In this document: one piece after another, positions 31,844 to 39,727 of the stretch | How positions within the stretch are numbered: the stretch's first letter is position 1 | Layout of the letters: every line of letters begins with the position of its first letter | NCBI RefSeq assembly: GCF_001477625.1 | Contig: NZ_CP013692.1 | Span: forward strand, 1,364,001 to 1,428,000 | Direction of reading: 5' to 3' | Length of the DNA stretch: 64,000 nucleotides | DNA from: Paucibacter sp. KCTC 42545 | Lineage (GTDB): Bacteria > Pseudomonadota > Gammaproteobacteria > Burkholderiales > Burkholderiaceae_C | Made by a program: the position numbers and the translations under genes | Notes under the pieces: model-generated | The model's input: the letters and a program-made list of their open reading frames with translations, nothing else | Database searches by the model: none | What the model was told of the DNA's origin: nothing

Positions 31844-33076
31844 TCAAATGACTTTCTTTTCCTTGTCCTTCTTGACGCCGCTGAACCATTGACCTGCATT
31901 GGAAACCCCGCCTAACAAGGGGTTGCCGGTCTCCCAAGTGTTCTCGCGCGCAACGATTGAATTGCTGGGAACGGTTGAGGTCAATACCTCCATATTGCGG
32001 TAACCACTGCGGATGACCTTCTTCCTACGCCCCATCCAAGTGGCTGGAAAATCGCTCTCGGGCCGGCGTATCTTGTGTCCACCTTGGTCTTCTGGTGCCA
32101 ATGTCCATTGTGCGAATCGGTCAGACTGATCGACCTTAGACAGGTCGGTCACGATTCTTCCGTGTGGTTGCAACTCCTCGCCGGGTTTGGGCGCTCCGAA
32201 GTTGTCGTGTGCATTACTTAGGATCGGGTGTTTGCTCGCCGTGTGGCTGAAGGCAATTTGATTCGTACCGCCGCCGAAACTCTGTTGCAGAAACTCGCGG
32301 TCCGTTTTGGTGAAAGGTGTCCCGTGCAATGGGTCCGTGGCCTTTTTCTCTCCGAATTTTCCGCCGTCGCCATGGTGGCTTGCGCCGGTGGGAAGCAAAT
32401 CTTTGTTGCCGTCAATCTTGGCAATATCGAATTGGTTAAGTTCGCGCCGAATGTAGCGGGGCATGAAGGTGTCGTTGTGTCCCTTGACATACTCTTTGCC
32501 ATCATCGCCTGGGCGTTTGAATACGCCGTTTGTTTCGACGCCGTAGTAGCGCTCACCGTCTAGGTACTGTTCAGCGTTTAGGCCATGCTCATCGCGAATC
32601 CCTTTGAGGGTCTGGCCATATTTTTTTCGTGCCGCCTCCATGCCGCTGTTGTAGCTGTCGTCCGACAGATCCGCCTGTGCCTTTATTTGGTCCTCGCTGA
32701 GCCCAGTGGTCACTCGGCTCGGTAGCCAGTTCATTCGCGTCGTCTGCTTTTCTGAGATTCGCAGTTCCCGAGCGACTCGAATTTGCTCGGCAATGCGTTT
32801 GCGCTTGTCTTCATCTTCAATCTTGCTCAGATCAACGCGCCCTTTGCGCTGCACCACGCCGGCGCCTGCGGGGCCGGTTTGTGGCGCCGCAGGTGGGGCG
32901 ACGCTGCGCATCAGCTGCGTCATCAATGCGCCTTGAGCCAGCTGGCGGGGGCTGATGTTGGCCTCTGTGCTGGCGCCAAAACTGTCGCTTTGCACCGAGG
33001 CAGCGCTGCTCAAGGCTGCGGCTTGCAAGGGCTCTCGCTCGGCGTGGCTGGCTGGGGCGTTTTGTCTTTGCTTCAT
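31844..33076 (-). CDS. Candidate eCIS cargo/effector protein
   Basis: It starts at 33076 (MKQRQNAPAS), four bases inside the previous gene's end (ATGA). The N-terminus up to about residue 80 is unstructured and has SPRQLAQGALMTQLMRS and VVQRKGRVDL. The S-P-R-x-x-A-Q and V-Q-R-K themes are the same as in the disordered heads of eCIS-loaded proteins, so this may be a packaging signal. The remaining about 330 residues are a charged globular part with YNSGMEAARKKYGQTLKGI, TNQIAFSHTASKHPILSN and NMEVLTSTVPSNSIVAREN. The last two stretches slightly resemble ADP-ribosyltransferase toxin cores, but no catalytic triad can be assigned. It lacks the DUF4157 domain. It is probably cargo; activity unknown. 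Confidence 0.6.
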   Translation of the reverse strand: MKQRQNAPASHAEREPLQAAALSSAASVQSDSFGASTEANISPRQLAQGALMTQLMRSVAPPAAPQTGPAGAGVVQRKGRVDLSKIEDEDKRKRIAEQIRVARELRISEKQTTRMNWLPSRVTTGLSEDQIKAQADLSDDSYNSGMEAARKKYGQTLKGIRDEHGLNAEQYLDGERYYGVETNGVFKRPGDDGKEYVKGHNDTFMPRYIRRELNQFDIAKIDGNKDLLPTGASHHGDGGKFGEKKATDPLHGTPFTKTDREFLQQSFGGGTNQIAFSHTASKHPILSNAHDNFGAPKPGEELQPHGRIVTDLSKVDQSDRFAQWTLAPEDQGGHKIRRPESDFPATWMGRRKKVIRSGYRNMEVLTSTVPSNSIVARENTWETGNPLLGGVSNAGQWFSGVKKDKEKKVI

Positions 33077-35715
33077 GGCGGCTTCACCTTGGGCTTGAAC
33101 AGGGTCCACAAGGCCAGCGCCAAGAGCAGGCCCAGCATGACAATGGTCTGCCCGCTGCCCTCACGGACGCGGGCCAGGGCCGGGTCGCAGTGCAGCAGCA
33201 TGGCGCCGACGATCAGCGTGGGGACACCCCCTAGCAAGGCGTAACGCCCGTATTTGGCGCGTAGTTCGCAGCTGAGTTGCAAGAGCAGTACGCTCAGCAG
33301 GCCGATGAGCAATAGCAACTCAAAGGCCAGGCGCACCCACCAGCGCTGGATGCAGACGAAGCTGCAGATGGCGCTGTCCAGGCTATTGCCGGCTTGGCTG
33401 CTGAACACCGCCAGCAAGCTCTTGGCCGCCGCGGGTGACCAGTACTCGCCTGCCAGCGGCAAGGGCCAAAAGGCGATGCCGCCGAAATTGTCTTCGGCGT
33501 AAATCAGGTCATCGTCGAGTTGCTGCTCATTGGCTTGTGGCAGCGACAGCAGGGGAACGATTTTGCGCAGAAAGATGCGGCGGTTATTGCCATGCAATTC
33601 GGGCGCGTTCTCGATCAGGGCGCGCAAGGTTTTTTTGTTCAGCTTGCTGGGTTCTGAGAGCAGCACGATGAAGCGCAGCGTGACCTGGCTGCCGGGCTCG
33701 TAGCCGCTGGGAGTTTTCGATTCGGCGATGCGGTCTTCTTGCATGCGCGGCTCTTCCACCGCCTTGATGAAGTCGAACAGGCGGGCGATGTCATAACTGC
33801 CAGTGACGCCTAAAAGATGATCCGGTACGACGATGTTGAGCGCATAGGGCCGGCCGCCCTTTTTGAGTTCCGACGCCATGGCCAGTACGAAGCGGTGGAA
33901 GAAGTCCTCGAAGCGCGGGCGCAAGGGATCATTTCCGGCGGGCGCTTCATCAAAGAATAGGGTGATGCCGTCGCCTAAGGTCTGTACCTCGCCAAAACCG
34001 GGCATGGCGGCCTTGGCGCGGGAGGCGAGGTCTTGCAGCGAGCTGTCGATCAAGGCACGCGCTTGCGGCGGGATTTGGTCGAGCATCCTTTGCGTCAACG
34101 CCGCGCGCTCTCCGGCGGGCTCGGTGGCCAGAAATTGCCAGTCATTGCGGTAGATGGTGAAGTCAATCTTGCTGCCGTGGCGCCGGGCCTCACGAATGAA
34201 CTGGGTGTGTGATTCCGGCCAGTCTTGCGGCCGGGCATCGGCCAGGCTTTCGCCGGCGAAGCCCAGGGCGAAGAAGTTGATGCGGTTGATCATGCTGAAG
34301 TCGAGCTTGTTCGCATCCGGTGCGGGCGCCAGCCAGGCGGGGTAGAAGGCGATGATCGGCTGGGTCAGGTCATCGCGCAGGCAGGCGCAGTCGGCGCCGT
34401 CCAGCACGATGGGTGTTTGAATGCCGACCGGGTGTGCGGGCTTGGCCGCCGCCAAGTTGATCACGGTGCGCCGCAAGTCCGGCGGCAAGATGCTGGGGGC
34501 CAGGTCTTGCCAGGCCAGTGGCTTGCTGGCCTGGGCCGGTGCTGGGGGCTTGCGCGCCAGTGCGGCCCAGTCGGGCGGGCAGGCGCGGGCGAATTCGCTG
34601 TCGCTGGGGGGCGTTTTGCCTTCTTTGGCGGCGCTGCTGTTCAGCAAGGCCCGGCTGAATTGGCATAGCTGCGCGTCCAGCGCGGCCTCGAAGAGATGGC
34701 GAGTCGGGTATTCGACGCCCAGGAGCGGTTGCAGGATTTTCTCGATTTGCTTGAGCTGCGCGGCGGGCAGCACAGGCATGTCCTCTGCGGCGGCGGTGGC
34801 TGCGGTGGAGGAGGAGGGGTTTGCGCTTGCCGCACCGGCTGCGGGGCGCGCGGTGGCCGCATTGCCTGCTGTTGATGCTGCGGAAACGCTGGGCTCGCTA
34901 CTGGGTAGGGGCTCAGTCCCTTGCTGGGCGGCTTGCTGCGCCGCTTCGGCTGCAGCCGCGGCCTCCGCCGCTTGAGCAGCTTCGGCGGCCGCCTTCAGCT
35001 GCTCGACAAAATTGGCGGGCAGTTGGTAGGTGGTGATGGCAGTGCGCGGCGGCTCCGGCGTCAGGCCTTGGGCGTCCGCCGCGCTGAGCGTTTTCAGCGG
35101 CGGTGCTGGCTTGGGCGCGGACGCGCTGCTTGCCGCTGCCGTGGGCTTGCTGGCGCCAGGTGCGCCACTGACCTTGAGTGTGTAGGCTTGGGTCACGCTG
35201 CGCCCATCAGCGTCGCTGAGCCTGACCTCAAAGGCCTGGGTTTCGGGCTGGCTGGGCTTGCCGAAGATGGCGCCGGTCTCGCTCAGGCTCAGGCCTAGCG
35301 GCAACTGCCCTTGGGCGAGGGCAAAGCTCAGCGGTGCTTGTCCGCCCAGGGCCAGGATTTGGTGCAGATACTGGCGCCCCACCAGGGCCGAGGGCAGGCG
35401 TGCCGTGCTGATGTCTAAATTGAAGGTGGGGTTGGGCAGGCAGTTGGCTGTGGCAGGCTTGGCCGTGCTTGAAGCGGAGGCTGAGGCGTCGCTGCTGCAG
35501 GCTGGCAATGTGGATGCAAGGCTTGCCGGCTTAGTGCTGGTCGATGCCACGGCAGACGAGGCCGTGGCGGCTGCTGCCGGCGCGGATGTCGCTGTGGATG
35601 CTGGCGAGGACACTGGCGCAGGCACTGGCGTGGAAGCGGGCACCAAAGGCAGTCCAAGCAATCCCAGCGCCAAGCCCAGCAGGGCGGCCACGGGTCGAGG
35701 CAGCCGGTGGTTCAT
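33073..35715 (-). CDS. Membrane-anchored Ig/GH18-like protein of the eCIS cluster
   Basis: An 880-residue exported protein. Order of parts: signal peptide (about 1-27, AALLGLALGLLGLPLVP); Ala/Ser/Pro-rich linker; a He_PIG/Ig-like domain (about 100-180, LPSALVGRQYLHQILALGG and GAIFGKPSQPETQAFEVRL); a long Ala/Gln-rich stretch with likely coiled coil (about 230-300); a region resembling a GH18 glycosidase barrel (about 430-750, with IIAFYPAWL, NRINFFALGFAGE and the active-site-like GDGITLFFDEAP); three C-terminal membrane helices. GH18 enzymes usually show DxxDxDxE; here only part of it fits, so hydrolase activity on peptidoglycan or chitin is uncertain. It lies between the ATPase and cargo genes with 4-base overlaps on both sides. 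It could anchor the particle or open the wall for its release. Confidence 0.68.
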   Translation of the reverse strand: MNHRLPRPVAALLGLALGLLGLPLVPASTPVPAPVSSPASTATSAPAAAATASSAVASTSTKPASLASTLPACSSDASASASSTAKPATANCLPNPTFNLDISTARLPSALVGRQYLHQILALGGQAPLSFALAQGQLPLGLSLSETGAIFGKPSQPETQAFEVRLSDADGRSVTQAYTLKVSGAPGASKPTAAASSASAPKPAPPLKTLSAADAQGLTPEPPRTAITTYQLPANFVEQLKAAAEAAQAAEAAAAAEAAQQAAQQGTEPLPSSEPSVSAASTAGNAATARPAAGAASANPSSSTAATAAAEDMPVLPAAQLKQIEKILQPLLGVEYPTRHLFEAALDAQLCQFSRALLNSSAAKEGKTPPSDSEFARACPPDWAALARKPPAPAQASKPLAWQDLAPSILPPDLRRTVINLAAAKPAHPVGIQTPIVLDGADCACLRDDLTQPIIAFYPAWLAPAPDANKLDFSMINRINFFALGFAGESLADARPQDWPESHTQFIREARRHGSKIDFTIYRNDWQFLATEPAGERAALTQRMLDQIPPQARALIDSSLQDLASRAKAAMPGFGEVQTLGDGITLFFDEAPAGNDPLRPRFEDFFHRFVLAMASELKKGGRPYALNIVVPDHLLGVTGSYDIARLFDFIKAVEEPRMQEDRIAESKTPSGYEPGSQVTLRFIVLLSEPSKLNKKTLRALIENAPELHGNNRRIFLRKIVPLLSLPQANEQQLDDDLIYAEDNFGGIAFWPLPLAGEYWSPAAAKSLLAVFSSQAGNSLDSAICSFVCIQRWWVRLAFELLLLIGLLSVLLLQLSCELRAKYGRYALLGGVPTLIVGAMLLHCDPALARVREGSGQTIVMLGLLLALALWTLFKPKVKPP

Positions 35716-37055
35716 AAGGTCTTGCCTTCCTTGCGCAGTTCTTTGGCCAAGCTGGCGCGCAATTCAGCCGGCAAGATCTTGTTGCGTTGTTGGCGCCTAG
35801 CGCTCAAGGCGGCATGGCGAATCACATTGGCAATTGCCCCGCCCGAGATCTCGTACTGCTGCGCCACCTGTTTCAGATCCAACTCCGGGCTGAGGTAGTC
35901 CGCCGCCAGCATATTGCGCCACAGGCGCAGGCGCTGCGGCGCATCGGGCAGGGGGAAGTACACCATGCTTTGGAAGCGGCGCGAGAAGGCTTCGTCCAGA
36001 TTGCCGCGCAAATTACTTGCCAGTATGACGATGCCGGGGAAGTCCTCGATGCGTTGCAAGAGATAGGCAATCTCCTGGTTGGCATGGTGCTCGTTGGCGG
36101 TGTTGGCGGCGCTGCGCTTGCCGAACAAGGCATCGGCCTCATCGAAGAACAGAATCCAGTTGCGGTTCTCGGCTTGGTCGAACACGCGGGCCAAGTTTTT
36201 TTCCGTTTCACCGATGAATTTGGACACCACCATGGACAGATCTATCCGGTAAACATCCGCCGCGCACTTCTGCCCGATCAAGGTGGCGGTCAGTGTTTTG
36301 CCGGTGCCAGGCGGGCCGTAGAACAGTGCGCGGTAGCCGGGCTTGAGGCTGCGCGCTAGGCCCCAGTCCTGCATCAGGCTGCTACCCCAATTCATCCAGG
36401 CCGTCAGCTGCAAGACTTCGTCCATCACCTCGGGGGCCAGCACCAAATCATCCCAAGTCAGCGGGCTGGTGATGAGCTTGGCGGGAAACTGGGCGTTGAA
36501 GTCTGGCTTGTCCTTGTGGCCGGTGCAAAGCAGTTGCAGGGTCTCGGCGCTGAGCGCCAAAGCGCCGCTGAGCTGTGGCTCGGCGGGCGCTGGGGTCAGC
36601 AGCTGCAGCACGTTATGGCGGGAAAAGGCGTGCTGTGGGTCGAACAGGTTCAGCAGCGCCAAGCGTGCGGATAGATCCTCACCGGCGATGACAAAAGCCG
36701 CTGTTTCGCCGGTCGGCAAAAAGCCGCCATGGCCCTGGGCTTTTTGGCCACCGAACTCGGTAAAACCGCGGTCCAGGTTCTGGTTGCGCATGAAGAGCAG
36801 GTCCAGCGCGGCGGGCCGCAGATGGGCACACAGGGCCAGGGCCAGCAGGGCCCGCTCGGCCTTGCCCAGCGCCAGTTGGGTGATCAGCTGGGCCAACTGG
36901 CTGGCAGGGTCCAGCTGCGGGGGCTCGGGCGCCTGGGCCAAGCCGGCGCCGCTTTGCTGAAAATGGTGCTCCAGGCGCTGGGTCAGCACCTGGCCGAACC
37001 AGTCGAGTTCCTGGCTCAAGGCCTGGGCGTGGATGGGATTGCTGTCCATGGCCAT
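35712..37055 (-). CDS. eCIS AAA+ ATPase (Afp15/Pvc15-like)
   Basis: The 447-residue protein has an N-terminal helical half, then one AAA+ module: Walker A GPPGTGKT (247-254), Walker B WILFFDEADALFG (D305, E306), and SNLRGNLDEAFSRRF as sensor/arginine finger. Afp15-type ATPases are essential for particle assembly or cargo loading in PVC and Afp. The initiator ATG shares one base with the stop of the tape-measure gene (TGATG), and the end overlaps the next gene by four bases. An in-frame second ATG lies two codons on. Confidence 0.92.
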   Translation of the reverse strand: MAMDSNPIHAQALSQELDWFGQVLTQRLEHHFQQSGAGLAQAPEPPQLDPASQLAQLITQLALGKAERALLALALCAHLRPAALDLLFMRNQNLDRGFTEFGGQKAQGHGGFLPTGETAAFVIAGEDLSARLALLNLFDPQHAFSRHNVLQLLTPAPAEPQLSGALALSAETLQLLCTGHKDKPDFNAQFPAKLITSPLTWDDLVLAPEVMDEVLQLTAWMNWGSSLMQDWGLARSLKPGYRALFYGPPGTGKTLTATLIGQKCAADVYRIDLSMVVSKFIGETEKNLARVFDQAENRNWILFFDEADALFGKRSAANTANEHHANQEIAYLLQRIEDFPGIVILASNLRGNLDEAFSRRFQSMVYFPLPDAPQRLRLWRNMLAADYLSPELDLKQVAQQYEISGGAIANVIRHAALSARRQQRNKILPAELRASLAKELRKEGKTL

Positions 37056-39727
37056 CAGCGCCAGTCCACATGCAAGGCGCCGCCCATCCAGGGCAGCTTG
37101 ATGAGGGAAAAACTCCAGGGCAGGCGGTCCAGCAGCATGTCGTAGGCGCGTGGCTCAACGCTGAGCCGCCATGCTTGCCCGGTGCCAACGCTGGGGTTTG
37201 CTTCATCGCCTTCGGCCGGCTTGAGCCTTTGCAGCCGCGCTTCGCGCAGCAAAAAGCTGTCACGCAGGCCTTGCACCGAGGTCTTGCCCAGCGCCTTCCA
37301 ATGCTCAATGACTGAGCCCAGCAAGCCGTCCAGCAGTTCTTCTTGCGCCGGATCGACGGGCTCGCACAGCGGCAACAAGCTTCCCGGCGCGGCGCCACAC
37401 AGCAGTTTGGACAGCACCCAATCGGGCTCCTCGCTCTGCCCCGGGCCATGCACCAGGGCCTGCAGGCAAAGTACTGCCCGTGCCCGGGCGGCTTCGTCGA
37501 CGAATTGCCGGGCTTGCGTCAGCCCCAGGTGGCCGAACAGGCGCTCGGCGTAGACGGCCAGCAAGACCTGACCCCCGTCGCGTACCCAGATGACTTCGCT
37601 TTCCTGGCTATTGGTGCCGGCTTTGTCTTGGCGCTGGCGCCTTGGCGCGAATGTGGGTGAGCTGGCGGGTGGCGGCGCAGTGCCTGTCGCCCCGGCTTCG
37701 GCCAGCAGCAAAGCCTGGTGTTTGCGCAGCATGGCCCGGTCGGCGCCCAGGCCGTCGATGAACAAGGCCTTGCAGAGTGTTTGCCAATGGCTTTGCAGGG
37801 CGCGCATGGGGGCTTGCAGCTTGTGGCTGAGTACTTGCAGCAAGCGGGTCGAGCGTTGCCGCAGGCTTTGCGCCGCGGGGCCGAACTGGGCTTGCAGGAA
37901 GCGCCAGCGTTGGGGTTCGTCAAAAAGCTGCAACCAGCGCTCGCAGGCTGGCCGGGTTTCCAGCAGCCGTGCCAGGCGCAGGCGTTCGCACCAGCCCCAG
38001 CGCTGGTGCTGCAGGCGCTGTGCCAGGTCTTGCAAGATGGTGTCGGTGCTGTTGCGTGGGCGCTTGCCTTGTGGGGCGGTTTGGGGCGGTGGTGCAGGCA
38101 CCGGGGGCGAGGTGGCGTTCTTCTTGGCGGCGCCCTTGGCCACGCTCGCGCTGGCTTGCGCGGCTACTGGCGCTGTGGTGGGCGCCGTGGTGGCCGCTGC
38201 GCCTGATGGCTGGCTCGGCGCGTCCTCGCCTTGCCAAGCTTGCCAGGCGGATTGCCACAGGGTTTGCCAGCCGCTGTGCGAGTCCGGCATACGGCGGCCG
38301 CTGGCCACATGGGCCAGGCAGGCTTCCAGCAACAAGGCCTGTAACTGGCTCAGGCCCGGGCGGCCGGCGGCGGGGCATTGACTGAGCATGCGCAAGGCCG
38401 TCTGGCGCAAGGAGTCGGCCCATTGCGGCGGCGCGGGCTGCGGGGCGGAGGCTGGGCTGATGCTCTTGGCTGCGCGCCCTGGCCCGGCGTCGGCTTGGGC
38501 CAACAAGGCCATCACCTCCCACAGCGTCGGCGCGTCCAGGGCCAGGCTCCATTGGCGGCGGCTCTGCCTTTGCTGGGCCCAGCTTTGCAGCGCCTGGCGC
38601 AAGGCCTGCGGGCGGATACGCAGCAGGGGCATCAGCAGGCCGCGCATGCGCGCTTGCTCCGCCGGGTGGCTGCGCGCGCGTGACAGCCCTAAGCGCAGCC
38701 TTGCCAGGGCGGCGTCCCAGGTGTGGGGCGGTGCGGCGCTTGGGTCGGGCGCAAGCGGCCGGGCTTGGCCGGCGCTGTCTCGGCCCGGCCCTTGCTGCAG
38801 GCCCTGCAAGAGATAGCGGGCCAGCGGCTGATCCTGCAGGGCAAGGGTCGAATCTGGCGCCGAACTGGTAATTCGCGCGCTGTCCTGGCGGGCTTGGCCG
38901 AGCTTGGCAACTGCTGCTGTTGGCCCGGCGGGCGCGCTATCACCCAGCTCCTTGGCTTGCGCTTGTCGCAAGGCTGCCAGCAAGGCGCGCCGGCGGCTGG
39001 CTTTGAGGCCGCCGCCGCTGCTGCCCCATAGCGCTTGCAAGGCGGCTACCCGGCTGGCCTGCTGCAGGCGGCGCTGCTGGCCCCTGCTGAGTTTGCCGCT
39101 GGCATGCAAGGGCGCTAGCCAGTGTTGGTCTAGCAGCAGCAAGCTATGGGCCAGTTGCGGGTCACGCTGTGCCAGCAGGGCTTGCAAACCGCTGAGCGGC
39201 GCAATGCTGGCCAGCCGGGCCTGCACCGCCGTGGCCTCAGGCAGTGCTTGCAAGGCGGTCCAGAACTGCTGGCCTTGGCTGCGCACCAGATGCAATACGG
39301 TGTCGTTCAGGCTGCGTGCGGCCTGGCCGCTCAGCGCCCAGTGGGCATGACCATGCTGCACAAAATGCAGGAACTGCGCCAACTCATGGGCCGGCGCGCA
39401 GAGGGTGCTGAGCCCGGCCTGGCCCGGTTCAGCCAGGCGGCAACGGTCCAGCGCCAAGTCCAGGGCTTGCTGCAACTGCTGGGCCCATTGCGATTCTTCG
39501 TCTTGCAAGCGCAGGGTGCCGAGATCGAGCGCCAGCTTGTCGATGCGCCAGACCTGGCCCGGCTGGCCGTGTTGGCCCAGGCAGCGGTCGAAGGCTTGGC
39601 TGATTTGCGCCAATGCGTCGGTCTTGAGGAAGCGGGCCAGGCGATCTTGCTCGGCCCAGGCCGAGCGGGCACTGGCAAAGTCGGCCTCCCAGCACAGGGT
39701 TTCGATGCGATGTGTGGACGTCCTCAT
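37055..39727 (-). CDS. eCIS tape measure protein (Afp14/CIS_TMP-like)
   Basis: It sets the length of the inner tube. From the ATG at 39727 (MRTSTHRIETLCWEADFASA) the protein has 890 residues; the longer frame is translated from the end of the preceding gene. The N-terminal part contains WRIDKLALDLGTLRLQDEES, the typical contractile-injection tape-measure signature (W-x-I-D-x-L-x-L-D-L-G). Ala/Gln/Leu-rich helices follow for most of the length, with basic blocks such as KLSRGQQRRLQQ. A similar domain recurs near the C-terminus (GLTQARQFVDEAARARAVLC, LPWSFSLIKLPWMGGALHV). Starts and ends overlap the neighbours by 4 and 1 bases. Confidence 0.88.
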   Translation of the reverse strand: MRTSTHRIETLCWEADFASARSAWAEQDRLARFLKTDALAQISQAFDRCLGQHGQPGQVWRIDKLALDLGTLRLQDEESQWAQQLQQALDLALDRCRLAEPGQAGLSTLCAPAHELAQFLHFVQHGHAHWALSGQAARSLNDTVLHLVRSQGQQFWTALQALPEATAVQARLASIAPLSGLQALLAQRDPQLAHSLLLLDQHWLAPLHASGKLSRGQQRRLQQASRVAALQALWGSSGGGLKASRRRALLAALRQAQAKELGDSAPAGPTAAVAKLGQARQDSARITSSAPDSTLALQDQPLARYLLQGLQQGPGRDSAGQARPLAPDPSAAPPHTWDAALARLRLGLSRARSHPAEQARMRGLLMPLLRIRPQALRQALQSWAQQRQSRRQWSLALDAPTLWEVMALLAQADAGPGRAAKSISPASAPQPAPPQWADSLRQTALRMLSQCPAAGRPGLSQLQALLLEACLAHVASGRRMPDSHSGWQTLWQSAWQAWQGEDAPSQPSGAAATTAPTTAPVAAQASASVAKGAAKKNATSPPVPAPPPQTAPQGKRPRNSTDTILQDLAQRLQHQRWGWCERLRLARLLETRPACERWLQLFDEPQRWRFLQAQFGPAAQSLRQRSTRLLQVLSHKLQAPMRALQSHWQTLCKALFIDGLGADRAMLRKHQALLLAEAGATGTAPPPASSPTFAPRRQRQDKAGTNSQESEVIWVRDGGQVLLAVYAERLFGHLGLTQARQFVDEAARARAVLCLQALVHGPGQSEEPDWVLSKLLCGAAPGSLLPLCEPVDPAQEELLDGLLGSVIEHWKALGKTSVQGLRDSFLLREARLQRLKPAEGDEANPSVGTGQAWRLSVEPRAYDMLLDRLPWSFSLIKLPWMGGALHVDWR

